Under the pieces are notes generated by a model. It was not told where the DNA came from, did not search any database, and saw nothing but the letters and a program-made list of their open reading frames with translations. This document shows, piece after piece, positions 10,881 to 22,932 of a stretch of 64,000 nucleotides of DNA; position 1 is the first letter of the stretch; each line of letters begins with the position of its first letter. This stretch comes from Globisporangium splendens (Eukaryota > Oomycota > Peronosporomycetes > Pythiales > Pythiaceae), in assembly GCA_006386115.1 (NCBI GenBank), contig VFIW01000022.1, positions 186,001-250,000 of the forward strand. The letters are read 5' to 3'. The translations under genes and the position numbers were made by a program.

Positions 10881-12711
10881 ATGGACAGACCTGAGCATGC
10901 GCATGACGAAGTCGAAGAAACGAACCAGCAGCAAGAGCATCAGCATCATGCACACGGCCACACGCATCACCACTCACACCATGGGCACGGTCATAACCAC
11001 ACTCACGCAGCTCCCCCGACAGCATTGCCACCGCCAATCAACAATAACCAGGTTCGTCTTACACCTTGAACGCTTGCAAGTCACGCTCGTATTTGATCGC
11101 TAATCACTCGCAATGGACGATGCCGTAACACAAAATTAGGATCAACAAGCGATCTTGAAAGCTCAAATTCGACAGATCCAGTCGAGTACGTCGCTCACCC
11201 CGAAGGAGAAAGCCGAGTCGGTGCAGAACCTCATGATGAAGCAGTGGAACGACTCGCGCGACAAGGTTGTGCTCACGAAACGACAGGGAAGCGATACTGA
11301 AGCCGATCGAAAGTGTACGACCTATTTCGTAAGTGTCATTGTGCTCACGTGTTGCTCTTTGTCTCGTATACGGCAATGGGTTGTAAAAGTATCGATTTTC
11401 GTTTGTTAGAATGAAGCGGAGAACATTCTTGGATGCAATCACTACCAGTGCGTGCATGTTGCGCTGAGATTGCATTGATTCAGTGCGAGGGTCTCACACG
11501 TGCTCACGAATCTTACTTGTGGCTGCGACTTTTTCAGACGAAGTTGCAAATTGCAAGCGAAATGCTGCGGAAAGTGGTATCCATGTCGATTTTGCCATGG
11601 TGCGTTTGCTGTGTGCTTTTGAGTGTTGATTGCGATTGCGTTCTGTGTATCGCTAACGAATTTATCCGATTGCTTGCATGGTGTTCCAGATGGAAATGAA
11701 AGCCATGCAATCGATCGCTATGCCACGGAAAATATCTCGTGCATGAAGTGCGAAACAGTTCAGGTAAGCAGTCGCATTATGTTGTCGTACTTCTGGTGAA
11801 GGGAAGCTAAAGAACGCGTTCGTATGATCTGCGTAGCCCGTGTCGAACGAATGCATCAATGGAAAGTGCAAGACGGTGTTTGGACGATACTTTTGCGTCA
11901 CGTGCAAATTCTTTGACGATGACCCGACGAAGGACATTTACCACTGCGACAAATGCCGAATCTGTCGAATTGGAAAGGTTGGTCCAAATGTTGACAATGC
12001 TGAGCGGTAGATGTATTAGTGCACTCTTGGCTCACGCTTTGCTTCGCTTAGGGACTCGACATTGACTATTTCCATTGCGATCGATGCAACGCATGCATGA
12101 ACATCAGCCTCAAGAAGCACAAATGCGTGGAGCGGTCGCTGGAATCCGATTGTCCAATTTGCCATTCGTACATGTTTACGTCGACGACGCCCGTGATGTT
12201 TCTTCCCTGCGGCCATTGCATGCACGTTTCCTGCTACGAAGAGTATACCCTGGTAAGCGTTCATGTGTGCCGGCGCCATGATACTTCTCATCCAAGCTGA
12301 CACGCTCTCTGTGTTCCCCCTTCTGTACCAGACAAATTACATTTGTCCGCTCTGCTCCAAGTCGCTGGGCGATATGGAGTTGTACTTTGCGAGCATCGAC
12401 GAGCTCTTAGAACGAGAGCAAATGCCGCCCGAGTACCAGGACTACAAGTCCCTTATTTATTGCAGCGACTGCGAGCGCAAGTCCACCACCAACTTCCACT
12501 TTGTGTACCACAAGGTAAATGTGCAGCAGCTCTTCGTTTATCTGAAAACGAGCGGCTTGGCTAACGCATTCGCTTGGTTGCTATTCCAATGTTGCAGTGC
12601 CAATTCGAGGATTGCATGTCGTACAATACGAAATTGCTGCGGCAGTTCAGGGAGTCGGACACGCACGTCGCGAGCGCACAATCGGAGATTTTGGTGAACT
12701 TTACCCAGTGA
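10881..12711 (+). CDS. CHY zinc-finger / RING-type E3 ubiquitin ligase (RCHY1/Pirh2-like)
   Basis: Nine exons: 10881-11051, 11140-11328, 11410-11447, 11538-11599, 11690-11763, 11837-11977, 12052-12252, 12332-12514 and 12598-12711. Phases all agree and give 390 residues. After an unusual His-rich start (HGHTHHHSHHGHGHNHTH) comes a CHY-type zinc finger (CNHYQRSCKLQAKCCGKWYP), a CTCHY-type finger with many Cys/His pairs, a RING finger (CPICHSYMF to PCGHCMHVSCY and CPLCSKS) and a C-terminal zinc ribbon (YCSDCERKS, YHKCQ). This is the full RCHY1/Pirh2 architecture, an E3 ligase that marks target proteins for degradation. All zinc ligands expected for the family appear present. The stop is TGA. Confidence 0.9.
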
Positions 12712-13847
12712 CTAGAGCCTGCACACAATCGCGCACAACCATTTATTACTCCAATGAATAAACCATCAAGCACGGCAGCAAACTGCCAAAACGCAACATG
12801 CGCATACTTGTGGATATGTACGACCCAGTTCTTGAGAAATGTCAAACGGAGGCGTTGTCACTCTCTACACACAAAAGTCAAGTCTGCTCTAGCGTGTGGG
12901 AGGGAGCGTGGCACGACACGGGAGACCACACACGACACTTTGCAGCGCCTTGTGCAGCCATAACGCCATGCCAGCATCCATGAGACCCATCGCGCAATAC
13001 ACACATCCATTCATACAGTACGCATAGATATACACAGAGGCAGGTTTAAGACGCATGGACGCTTCCATCATCCTCTCTTTTTCGCGGTGGAATTGCTCGA
13101 ATGACGCCTCTTCAATGCCCAAATTGGACTGCAACCACCATGCCCTTAGCACCAGTCACTCACGCAACACCAGCCGACCTAATTTACACTTGGTATTTGT
13201 ATTGAAACCGACCGGCCACTCAACAAGTCTATATTTCATATTTTAGCCAATCACATTGACGTCTTTTTCGCCAATCAGGAGTTGATATTCGCTTCAACGT
13301 GCTGGTGAATAGCGTTATCGGCAACGCGTAAATGCACCGAACAATCGACGACAACAACGTGTCTGGTTGCAGTTTCTATACGTAGCTCACTCCTTTCCTC
13401 TCACTAGCAATCGGATCACAGTTTCGACTTGGGAAACATCGCCGGACGGTGGTTCTCGTACCACCAATACACATACTTGCCCACCTTGGATAGCTGGAGC
13501 TTCTCAATGCGCTGGTGGAAATTGGGGTGCAATTGGCACAATATTACTAGATAAAGAGATTTTGAATATAAAACGACATCAGAAGATGGTTATTGTAGAG
13601 AAAGAATCAGATGCTACAAGTGCTCTAATCAAAGGAAATTGCCCTCTTCAACTTGGAGTCTGATTGCAATTCAAGAGCAGTTCATCAATTCATTTTCGAA
13701 TCGAGCGACAGCAATTCATAAAAGTTGAAGTTGAACTCCCCATTTTGCTGTCAGTGCGGAATTGACACAAAGGCGACGAACGCAAGCAGCAGCGCAAAGC
13801 ACAAGCGCACCCGCATGCGCCGATCAAGAGAAGAAAGTAGCGGTGCG
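12712..13847. other. Intergenic, no gene seen
   Basis: About 1.1 kb after the RING gene. Short frames only, none with recognisable family features. Confidence 0.45.
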
Positions 13848-14016
13848 ATGGCGAGTTTCTGGGATGCTGAGGTGGATGAGAATTTGAATGAGACCTCACG
13901 ACTGTGTGCGCGTGTTGTTATCCTTTTTGGTTCAAAACAGAAACTGTTGTGTTTGAGCAAAGCAAGCGTCTTCGTAATGGTTTGAGGACCTACACTTGCT
14001 GCTTCTCTCATGTTTG

Positions 14017-14802
14017 ATGCGTGTTGCTGGTGTGTATGGAGATTGTCTGAAAATAACGACCTGCGGCTTTCGATCAGGAGGTGTCAGTGAAAGCGAAGAC
14101 ATTGTTGGCGACAATTTTCTGAAGAGCCTCCACGCACAGCTTGCGAAAAACTCGTCAAAAGACCAGATATTTTGGATCGAAGGCGGCACTCGGTTCCAAC
14201 TTCGATCAAGGAGTCAAGAGTGGCTGAGGACTTGCTTTGGAACATCAAAGCGAGCATTTGAACAAATACTCAGAAGCTTGGAGTTTCAGTGCTGCGAAGA
14301 AGCAGACTCCGGGGACCAATTTTTCAAGCACAGCAAGTTTACGAGGCAAGACATCCCAAGAGCAGAAGAGTTTTTTCCAAGCAGGAGGTCGAGTGTCCGA
14401 GACGAGTTGCGTGAATATCTGACGGTGCGCATGCCCGATGTGTCATACAACCCCGCTTTGAACCCGTTGGAAGTCCGCGTCAAGTGTTCTGGGAGCGCAT
14501 CCCGCTGCGAATCATGGCATGTTGTGATAGCGTCAAGTCTTCAGCCCGAGGCGACCTCGACGGAAAGAGTCTCCAAAAGTTTCTTCCAACAAAAGTCTTG
14601 TGGTGCAGAAAATACCCAGCTATCACCCGGGGCCGATGCGCACTTTGATCAGGTGACAGCGCCGTATTTTGTGCCAGGATGCGATGAAAGAGACCAAGAA
14701 TCATACAGCTGGATAAGCCGTCCTAGCGATGCGTCAAGTCTCTGTCTGGACGACTTAACGGACATTGATATTCTCTCACAGATCAGTGCATATTACGGGT
14801 AG
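14017..14802 (+). CDS. Hypothetical protein
   Basis: An open frame from ATG 14017 to TAG 14802 gives 261 residues (the frame is open from 13996). It is hydrophilic, rich in Ser, Arg and Phe, and ends in an acidic segment (SSLCLDDLTDIDILSQ) that could be an activation- or interaction-type tail. I recognise no family. An alternative model starts at ATG 13848 (MASFWDAEVDENLNETSR) and splices at a GT near 13910 to the AG just before ESEDIVGDNF; the phase agrees and the joined product looks more natural. Which start is used is open. Confidence 0.45.
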   Translation: MRVAGVYGDCLKITTCGFRSGGVSESEDIVGDNFLKSLHAQLAKNSSKDQIFWIEGGTRFQLRSRSQEWLRTCFGTSKRAFEQILRSLEFQCCEEADSGDQFFKHSKFTRQDIPRAEEFFPSRRSSVRDELREYLTVRMPDVSYNPALNPLEVRVKCSGSASRCESWHVVIASSLQPEATSTERVSKSFFQQKSCGAENTQLSPGADAHFDQVTAPYFVPGCDERDQESYSWISRPSDASSLCLDDLTDIDILSQISAYYG

Positions 14803-15329
14803 TAAACGCTCGCGTATGCATTGAGAATTGATTGAGGGTATGTTTAGCATCATCGATTGACCAGTGCTGTGCCAGCTAGTAGGTGCTCGCTGCTCCAACA
14901 AGATATGCAATCTGCTAGCGCGATTACCAACCTGATTGGAGAGGAGGTCATGGCGCTATTGCTTAATCAACGCTGTGATAGACGGTGGTGGCTTGCTGCT
15001 CCACCATGATGTCCAATCCAGTATTCTCACTTGAACCTAAATGCGCGTCCAGTGTCGCAGCCGACACGATTGGCGCGTGGTACGACACAAGGCAAACGAG
15101 CACAAGCGTGAGTACTCCAGCCAGTAAGACACTCCAGGCAGCACGGAATACCACAAGCAAAACGCAAGCACGCCGAAATCCAATACAAAGTTTTTCATCT
15201 ATCAAGCAGTCACACAAGGTTCGCATTGGATCCAGCACTCCCTTGCGGCGAGGGCAAGAGAGCCTAGCATCCGCATCTCCTTGCTTTTCGCTGTTTTTGT
15301 CCTTCTTTCGGGCTTCAAATCTACACATG
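14803..15329. other. Intergenic, no gene seen
   Basis: Convergent 3' ends of the hypothetical gene and the sphingomyelin-synthase-like gene; no supportable frame. Confidence 0.45.
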
Positions 15330-16540
15330 TTACATAGAATTCTTGCGCTGGAATTCGGTTTGGGTATTACCTTCGCTCTCCGTCAAGAAGCCCTCCTCCG
15401 CCGTCGCGACTTGCACCGAGTCCAATGGCTGCGTGTGGTGGAACTCGCCGCCAACTTCTTCGGACACGTCAATGCCGTAGAACTCGTGGATCGTCTTCAC
15501 CGAGACGCCGACGTCCTTGTGGTTGATGTCCTTGTAGTACGCGTCATGCGTGAGCCAAAGCAGTGGCACAATGTAGAGCGCCGAGAACACGTCGAGACTG
15601 TAGTGCTTGCGCGAGGCGACGATCAGGAACGCGATCGCGATTTGTACGCAGGCAAAGAACAAGAGCAACCACCGGTTTGGCCAGTACTTGATCGCCGTCA
15701 AGATGAACGACATGGTGTAGATCGTGTGCGAGCTGAACATGAGGTCACCGCACCCGTTGAGAGCGTCCATGTTGGTGAAGAACTCGTGGCCGTGTGGTGG
15801 TTTGAAGTCCGGGTTGGGAATCACACACTTGAGGACCTCGTCGCGCGGGGTCTGCGCCACACAGGTCTCGTCAAAGTCGAGACGGCATTGACGCGCTGGA
15901 CCCGGCAGCGTCGTGAGCATGAACGAGCAAATGCGGAAGATCAACGCGATACTGATGTGCAGCAGCACGCGCTTGAGCACGATGACCATGTAGCGCGGCT
16001 TTTGCGGGTTCTGGCGGAACAGCGGGATCGTCAGAACCAAAAAGATCGCAGGCGCGAACACACCACCAAACACCAGGTACTCGGAGAAGTGCGAGTTCGA
16101 CTCACTGTAAAACACAACAATATAAAAAAAACGTCAGTCTCGGTGCGTCTAACAGGCTTGCAAGCGGGAGAACACCAAAGAACACACACCTGAGCTCCGG
16201 CATGAGCGAAAAGCCCAGATCGTGGAGCACAAAGCGCTGCTCCAGAGAGAGCTTGTGTCCCTGGACCCAGTACGCCAAGTTGTGGAAGATGCCGTGGACG
16301 TCTACAAGATTAACAGAGCGAGTAATGTGAGTCAGCGTCCATGCGCCATGAAAATCATTCATCACCGCCGCCCTTGAAGGAAAAGGGGGCACGGAACAGC
16401 AACAGGAAACGCGACGACTCACACTGCATGATCACACACGGCAAGATGATTTTCCACTCGGCCTTGAGCAACTGGAGCTCGATGGCCACATACTTGAGAA
16501 AGTTCTCCTTCCCTCGGAGCTGGAAACGCTTGAACGTCAT
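15330..16540 (-). CDS. Sphingomyelin-synthase-like PAP2-C membrane enzyme
   Basis: Three exons: 16540-16423, 16301-16190 and 16104-15330, giving 334 residues with consistent phases. About six hydrophobic spans are present. The motif GCGDLMFSSHTIYT followed by SRKHYSLDVFSALY supplies the His, His and Asp triad of the PAP2_C / sphingomyelin synthase family. These enzymes move a phospho-alcohol head group from a phospholipid onto ceramide at Golgi or plasma membranes. The head group used here (choline, ethanolamine or inositol type) cannot be read. The tail after the last span is hydrophilic and probably cytosolic. All key residues are intact. Confidence 0.8.
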
Positions 16541-17816
16541 TTTCGAACTCGCTTTACTGCTCGTCCAGACGGGCGGTCGCTGCCGTCGCGGTGGGATCAG
16601 GCGGAAAGGGGAGTGGAGATGGCTCTCGTCCAGCGAACAACGGCAAATGGCCCGAAGCGGAGGAGAAGGAAGCACCGGTGGTGAGAGCTCTTCGCTTTTC
16701 GAAGTGTGGTCGCTCCGTTCGTTCATTCGCTCGCTCGCTTGCCTGCCAACAAGAGCACGACCAAACCCTTGTCTCACTTATGAGCACCTGTTGCATAATC
16801 ACTCGAAACTGGATATCTGGAGGAAGAACCTGTCATCGAGCATAATTTATGTTTGAATACACTGTTGAAATTAATGATTCGTTGTGAAGCGATTTACAAT
16901 GAACAGACTGAGTTCAACACCTGTATCAAGTGGTGCATATGTTTAATCTGGTACGGTTACACTTTTGGGGTACGCATTCTTCCATTTTGCTCTTTTGCCT
17001 CTTGTGTGACAGTCGGTTACTGCCCGCCAAAGACGAGAGCACGACAGTCGGCAGCGTAATCATCGCGCAATGAGAACCCTTGGAACGCGTCGCAGCATCA
17101 TACAGTAGCCTGGATGAAGAAGATTACGAGGACATACAGTTAGCCCTCCGCTTACACGACCTTTATTCTTTATATGCCCTTTACAATTCGGTCGTCGAGA
17201 ATGAATGCGAATGTCTCTTCATATAGGTGATCTCATTACATTGGATGAGGGAATGTCCGATGAGATGTAATAGCCCTTTATGTCCGATCAGGACCACAGC
17301 GACTTGAATCAGAGGCTGTTGCATGCTTTGGTATCAACTCGTCCTTGAAATGCATGTTGACAGTGTGGCAAAATGCGGATGCACCGCTTTCTTTTATTTG
17401 TTGTTTGTTTTGTTTTTTTCTCACCATTTCTAATGTGCAATGTACCCATCCTGCACACTGCTAGGAGCTCTGCTGTGTTGCTGCAAGGGCTCCGCACTGC
17501 GATTGCGCCAAAGCGACGGACAGTTTACCAGCAAAAACAGATATTTTTCTCCGAGTGCGGTTGAAGGAGTGAATGTCATCCAAAATGTGTCATTTAAATC
17601 TGCGACAACGTGGTGCATATATCGCTTTTTTCACCAGCATAACGACATACAAAAGTCCATTTAGTGTTGGCGATCAAAAAGATACGTGCAAGTTCATTTT
17701 GGGTGTGTGTTTCAACAGGATATGGATTTTGGATACGGATTTGAACGGATCAGGTGCCTATTTTTAACAACGTGAATGGAGATTACGTGCGACTCGCCGT
17801 CTTTAGGTTGGATGCG
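16541..17816. other. Intergenic region between divergent genes
   Basis: About 1.3 kb between the divergent sphingomyelin-synthase-like and ankyrin genes. No gene recognised. Upstream exons of the ankyrin gene could lie near its right end, since its frame is open back to 17754. Confidence 0.35.
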
Positions 17817-19738
17817 ATGGCAGCAGATACTCGGGAAGAGGTGGAAGGAGGCGCCATGGCGAAGCGTCTTGGCGCACACGATGCAGCGAGTACACGAGGT
17901 AATATGCCCAGCAATAACGACAGCAACAACCATCTCGATAGCTCCCGTGAGGATGCTCTTGAAGAAGAGGACGACAATGCACGCGGTGCGCATCTGAAAC
18001 TCGCGCAGCGCCACAAGAAGATCATCGCAGGTCGCTTCAAAGGTCGACGCGCGCTGGACCTGGAAGAAGCAGCGCCTGGAGTCCTGGGTCAAGTCGCGAT
18101 TTGCTTCACAACGAACGGCGCCTTGACGAAAGAGAGTCGCCTGGTGTGCCAATTCCCCGACCATGGATGGGGCATCCCGGCATCACCGACTGCCATGCTG
18201 AAGCTCCCGCAAGGCTGTGCTGCGCCGCAACTCAAGTCCCCTTGGTAGCCAACGACGCGTCTCCTAGAGTTCACATTACTGGGTGAAGGCATCGGTGGAG
18301 ACACCCCAGTCGTGATCCTGGTCTCGGGTGTGTCAACTCCCGAGTCTGCGACGCCGCAGGTAGAGATCGTGGTCACCGCGTACGAGAAGCTTGTCGTGCG
18401 CGCGACGGTCCCTGCATCCACTCGTGGTGGTCAGGTCATCGATGGTCCGTGTGTATTCGTGATCCCCAAGCTCCTTCCGGGTCAGATCACAGGAGCCAAG
18501 CGGTGGTTGCCGTTCAGCTGCTGCCCTGGCGCAGTCTCCGATGTGTCGTTGGCGTTTTGCGTGAATGGAACGATCCCGCTTGGGGGGAAGATCCTGATCG
18601 AGTTGCCTGCGGATGGGTGGGATATGGACGATCGCCCAAACGTGCGGCTACGGAACGCGCACTACCACAATGCGGTAGTACCCGCGACCTGGGATCGAAC
18701 ACAACATGCGCTCGAGATAATGATCCCTACAGGAGCTGCACCGATCCCGATGAAGTCGAACGTGGTGCTTACGATCGCAGGCGTGCAGAATCCGCTCAAG
18801 GAAACAGGAGGCGACACCTACGCAGGCGGGATCAACGCGAGCGCGCGGATCACGACGCTCTCAGCGAGTGGTGGCGTCATCGACGGTCCCGATAAGCCGG
18901 ACGTGGCGCGCATCAGCGAGCTACGGGAATCGGGCTTTGACATCGCGAGCAGAAGCTTTGACGAAGAAGACGTCGAGAAAAGCAGCGTGATTGCAGTGGA
19001 GACGCTTTCAGGTGTCTTGAAACGAGCACACGTTCATTTGTCCGAGGGGGTTTACCAGTCCTTGGTCGTGACGAACTTACCGCTTCGAATGCACGCCGAT
19101 CACTCCAGCAACAGCGCTGCTAGCGCGGCTGCAGCATCTTCACCGCAGTTGGAACTCAACGGAGAACAAGCATCAACCGAGAACAGCATCCCAAACGACC
19201 AGATCTCGAAAGCCGAGTTTCTCAATCTGTTTGCCAGAGTATACGCACCTGCGTACAAATTCGGTCAGGAGCTCCGATTAGCGTGTGGTCGCGGCCACGT
19301 CGAGAAAGTGCGCGAGTGGGTCAGTCGCGGCTGTGACCCGAACGCGAAAGACGGTTCCGGGTGGTCTGCGTTGCACTATGCAGCACATGCGGTTGGACGC
19401 CGTTGATGTGCGCTGCTGCGAATGGACACACGGAGATCGTCGAGGTGTTGCTCCATGGCGGTGCCGATCCATTACTCACAAGCGCCGAAGGTCGGACAGC
19501 ATTGCACTGGGCTGGGTCACGAGGTATGGATGAGACCATGAGTGCGTTGCTGAAGGCAGGTGCGGTAATCGACCATGTCGACCGCAGTGGCTGGTTCGCG
19601 CTCCACTGTGCGATACTCCATGGAAGTGCGCAATGCGCGACACTGCTGCTGGAGCAGGGAGCGACCAAGTCGTTGAAGGATAAACTGCACTATCCACCGA
19701 CGCACTGCGGCGAAGCAAACTCTGAAAGTCGTGAGTGA
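17817..19738 (+). pseudogene. Broken gene: two beta-sandwich-like repeats plus ankyrin repeats
   Basis: One frame runs from ATG 17817 with an acidic N-terminus, then a repeat beginning GQVAICFTTNGALTKESR. It meets an in-frame TAG at 18246-18248 and continues in the same frame to 19406 with a second copy of the repeat (VSLAFCVNGTIPLGGKI) and a first ankyrin motif (SGWSALHYAAHA). Just after this the frame is lost: the next ankyrin motif (GWTPLMCAAANGHTEIVEVL) is in another frame, and much of the repeat between is missing. The remaining ankyrin repeats run to 19738. Aligning the two internal repeats puts the TAG inside a conserved strand, where the second copy has Asp. Two independent lesions suggest a pseudogene; exon structure is otherwise uncertain. 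Ankyrin repeats bind proteins; the function is unknown. Confidence 0.6.
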
Positions 19739-20545
19739 GAATGCAGGAGCCACCTAGTGCAACCGCATCCTCGGGATGAAGACTCAAATGCAGCAACACT
19801 ATGGAGCCATGTGGCCGCTCACGCAACCTGAACACGCATCGCGAGATCAAAAAGAGATGCTATTTGGTCGTGAGAGGGAGCCACTTCAGCTGCGTCGCGT
19901 TCGTGTCGTACGGATGGAGACCGTTGCGCTCTGATGCGTGTGGGCACTGCAGCACTGCCGGAGGCTTCTTTGCTGCGTCCTGATACAGGACCACCGACCG
20001 AGGACGGATGGATCGTTGGACTCTCTGTGCTGCCTTGGTGTCAACCCTGGTGCCTTCAGAAATGGGTCAGCGGATATGTCGGGATTTGTGCGGAGCTCTT
20101 CGTTCCACGAATCCTGCACATCTTGCGACAACATGCCAAGTGACCTCCTAATCCTTTTATATCAGGTGCTAGCTCTATAAAGTATGCGAAAGAGAAACAT
20201 GGCCTTGCAGTTGTAAGCTAATTCGATCCGTGAGTGTATTCGTCATATAGAGGCGAATAAAAACTAGTCCCACGTTGCGAGTCTGACGACTTTGACGATA
20301 AATAAACCAATCACATCTGCACCAAGACAGTCGACTTTGTAACTAAGTCGAGAATGTTCAGCACCTTCTGTGCACACACTCTTCCGGCTTGTTCACTCCA
20401 GAGCTCACTAAGTCGACATGACCTGACACTCGTCATCGCGTGATGGCGTCGTGTCCACCATCACACAAAATGATCACGTGTGACAATCCGGGTTGTTACA
20501 TGCTGCCTGGGTCGTTGATTATGGTCCTGAGTCTATGTATGCGTC
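19739..20545. other. Intergenic, left flank of the phosphatase array
   Basis: No gene recognised. From about 20260 rightward it shows diverged similarity to the spacer before phosphatase copies 2 and 3 (shared pieces around the GTCGAC and ATGATCACGTG words), so an older version of the repeat extends here. Confidence 0.4.
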
Positions 20546-20775
20546 GTGTCCACACTGGGAGTCATCTCTGGTCACCTGCCAGCCCTACGTCCGCCTAGCA
20601 CATCGCAGGATGGCGAGTCCCAAGTTGCACATCCCGTTGACGCACGGTTTCGCAGTCGAGCAGCTCCAAATGCGGCTTTAGTCGAGCAGCTCATTTGCGA
20701 TCTTGCATTCCACTGTGCACTGGGAGCCATTCCTCTTTGCTGCGCGACGATATATCATAGCACTCATACGCTATC

Positions 20776-22932
20776 ATGAAGCCATTCACTGAGCCGTTAA
20801 CTCCGCCCCTGCCTGGACACGACGACGAGAAAGCACAACAACAAGTCGACCAGCAACCACAACACAAGCGCAAGTCGTGGCTGCGCGCACTCGTCATTGG
20901 CGGCGTCGCCTTGGCTGCAGTTGTAGGCATCACTGTGGCTGCAACCTCTGGCAACGCCAGTTCGTCGTCAAGTTCCAGCATCTCGACGTCGTCGAGTGCG
21001 ACTACCACAACGACCACGGCCACGACAGCAACGACGAGCGGCATGCTCGAGAAGTTCACGGTCGCCACGCCTTCGGGGTCGCTCACGCTGCAGAACCGCG
21101 ATATCGTCGAGGTGAGCTTCAAGGTGCAAGACGGTCTCAGCATCTCCAGCGGCGCACGCAACAACTGGGTCGGCGTGTACTGCATCGCGAACGAGACTGA
21201 CGCTGCAACGTTCGCCACGAGTGACTACATCGACTACCAGTACACGTACAATGCGACGTCGGGAACCTTGAGCTTTGGTCCGATCATCAACATGCGTTGC
21301 GCGTGGCAGTTCCGCTTCGTCACGCAAGACAACACCGTGCTGGCGACCTCGGAGCTGTTGCACATGGCGAATGGAGACAAGGAGCCGCTGCACGTCCACC
21401 TCGCGATGACGAGCACGGCGACCGAGATGCGCGTTGGCTGGACAAGTGCCAAGGTGGACAATCCGATCGTGCAATACGGCACCGACAAGACCAACCTCAC
21501 GAAGTCATCGGTCGCGAGTGCTACGACGTACGCCGCCGAAGACATGTGCGGGTGGATCGCGTCGACTATCGGGGCCACGACGTTCCGCGACCCAGGCTAC
21601 ATGTTTGATGCGCTCATGACCGATCTGGTGCCTGGTGCCTCGTACTACTACCGCGTGGGCGAGGTCGATGGCGAATGGAGTGATGTCTACTCGTTTGTTG
21701 TTCCGCCGCAAGCTGGTACTTCACCTAAAAACGACAAGAGCCTGAGTTTCTTTGTCTTTGGCGACTTGGCAGCGACGGCGTCAGCGACCAGCGAGTACGA
21801 AGTCGCCGAGAGCTGTGGCACAACGATGAAGCTGATCGAACAGGATATCCTTGGCGGCGCGCACAACTACGTCGCGGTCATGCACGACGGTGATCTGTCG
21901 TACGCGAAAGGATCGACGTACCTCTGGGACCAATTCGGGTTCCTCATCGAGCGCGTGGCATCGAAGGTGGCCTACATGGTGAGCATCGGCAACCACGACT
22001 ACGGTTGGGGCGAAGGCAACGCGATCAACTCGACCAAGTACCCGGCCAACCCACTGCTCGAAGGTTCAGGTGAGACTGGCTGGCAATCGAACGGCGAGTG
22101 TGGCGTGCCGACGCTGAAGCGCTTCCACATGCCCGATAACGGCAACGAGGAGTTCTGGTACAGCATGGACACGGGTCTCGCGCACCACAGCGTCATCACG
22201 GCGGAGATGGACTTCTCGGTCAACTCGTCCATGTACAACTGGCTGGCAAAGGACCTCGCTGCCGTGGACCGCACCAAGACCCCGTGGCTGTTTATCCACA
22301 TCCACCGTCCGATGTACTGCTCGGCCAACTACCCGCAAGATTACAACATCACGCTGCAGATCCGCGAGCAAGTGGAGCCGCTGGCTGTGCAGTACAACGT
22401 GAACGTCGTGTTCTCGGGCCACTACCATTCCTACGAGCGTACGTGCGCAGTCATCGATGGCGAGTGCGTGGAGGCAGACGCCACGACGGGGGAGACGAAT
22501 GCGCCGATCCACATCATGGTGGGCTCTGGCGGCGCCTACGTCGACAGCTCGACGTGGATGGACGTCTCGTGGAGCGAAGCGCGTCTTCAAGCGTACGGGT
22601 ACGGCCGCATGCACATCCACAACGCGAGCTATGCGAATTTCGAGTTTGTGCGCAACTCGGATGGCGAAGTCACCGACTCGGTGTGGATCCAAGCGAGTGC
22701 GTCGGGGTCTGGAGCCAACGGTCGCATCTCCTCGGATGGCTCGGCGCTGGTGTCGACGAACAGCGGCGAATCGGGTCTCGGCACAGTGTACATTGTGGTG
22801 ATCGTCGTGTGCTCGGTCGTGCTCTTTGTCGTGAGTGCGTACCTGATCACGCGCATGTGGCGAAAGAAGCCAACGAAGATGGAGAGCGTGACGCCAAAGG
22901 CTTTCCACCAGATGGAGGATGATGTGGTGTGA
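20776..22932 (+). CDS. Purple acid phosphatase, membrane-anchored, copy 1
   Basis: Intronless, 718 residues. A short acidic cytosolic N-tail is followed by one hydrophobic span (about 38-57), a Ser/Thr-rich linker, a PAP N-terminal Ig-like domain (about 200-310), a metallophosphoesterase domain and a second hydrophobic span near the C-terminus (about 668-692) with a basic tail. The metal ligands of purple acid phosphatases are all present: FVFGD (Asp330), GDLSY (Asp373, Tyr376), GNHD (Asn406), HIHRP (His508) and GHYH (His549, His551). These enzymes release phosphate from organic esters outside the cell or in vacuoles. Here the N-terminal span may act as a signal anchor. Compared with copies 2 and 3 the N-terminus differs (PPLPG for PSLPG, Val/Ile and Asn/Ser in the span and linker). 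Confidence 0.9.
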   Translation: MKPFTEPLTPPLPGHDDEKAQQQVDQQPQHKRKSWLRALVIGGVALAAVVGITVAATSGNASSSSSSSISTSSSATTTTTTATTATTSGMLEKFTVATPSGSLTLQNRDIVEVSFKVQDGLSISSGARNNWVGVYCIANETDAATFATSDYIDYQYTYNATSGTLSFGPIINMRCAWQFRFVTQDNTVLATSELLHMANGDKEPLHVHLAMTSTATEMRVGWTSAKVDNPIVQYGTDKTNLTKSSVASATTYAAEDMCGWIASTIGATTFRDPGYMFDALMTDLVPGASYYYRVGEVDGEWSDVYSFVVPPQAGTSPKNDKSLSFFVFGDLAATASATSEYEVAESCGTTMKLIEQDILGGAHNYVAVMHDGDLSYAKGSTYLWDQFGFLIERVASKVAYMVSIGNHDYGWGEGNAINSTKYPANPLLEGSGETGWQSNGECGVPTLKRFHMPDNGNEEFWYSMDTGLAHHSVITAEMDFSVNSSMYNWLAKDLAAVDRTKTPWLFIHIHRPMYCSANYPQDYNITLQIREQVEPLAVQYNVNVVFSGHYHSYERTCAVIDGECVEADATTGETNAPIHIMVGSGGAYVDSSTWMDVSWSEARLQAYGYGRMHIHNASYANFEFVRNSDGEVTDSVWIQASASGSGANGRISSDGSALVSTNSGESGLGTVYIVVIVVCSVVLFVVSAYLITRMWRKKPTKMESVTPKAFHQMEDDVV

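Noticed and set aside
18246..18268. A 23-base GT-AG intron removing the TAG in the ankyrin gene
   Set aside because: Far too short for splicing and it changes frame into an early stop.
1..20000. Possible stop-codon reassignment, suggested by in-frame TAA and TAG
   Set aside because: Intact genes in the window end normally at TAA (symporter, sphingomyelin-synthase-like), TAG and TGA (RING ligase), and other breaks are frameshifts, so the standard code holds.
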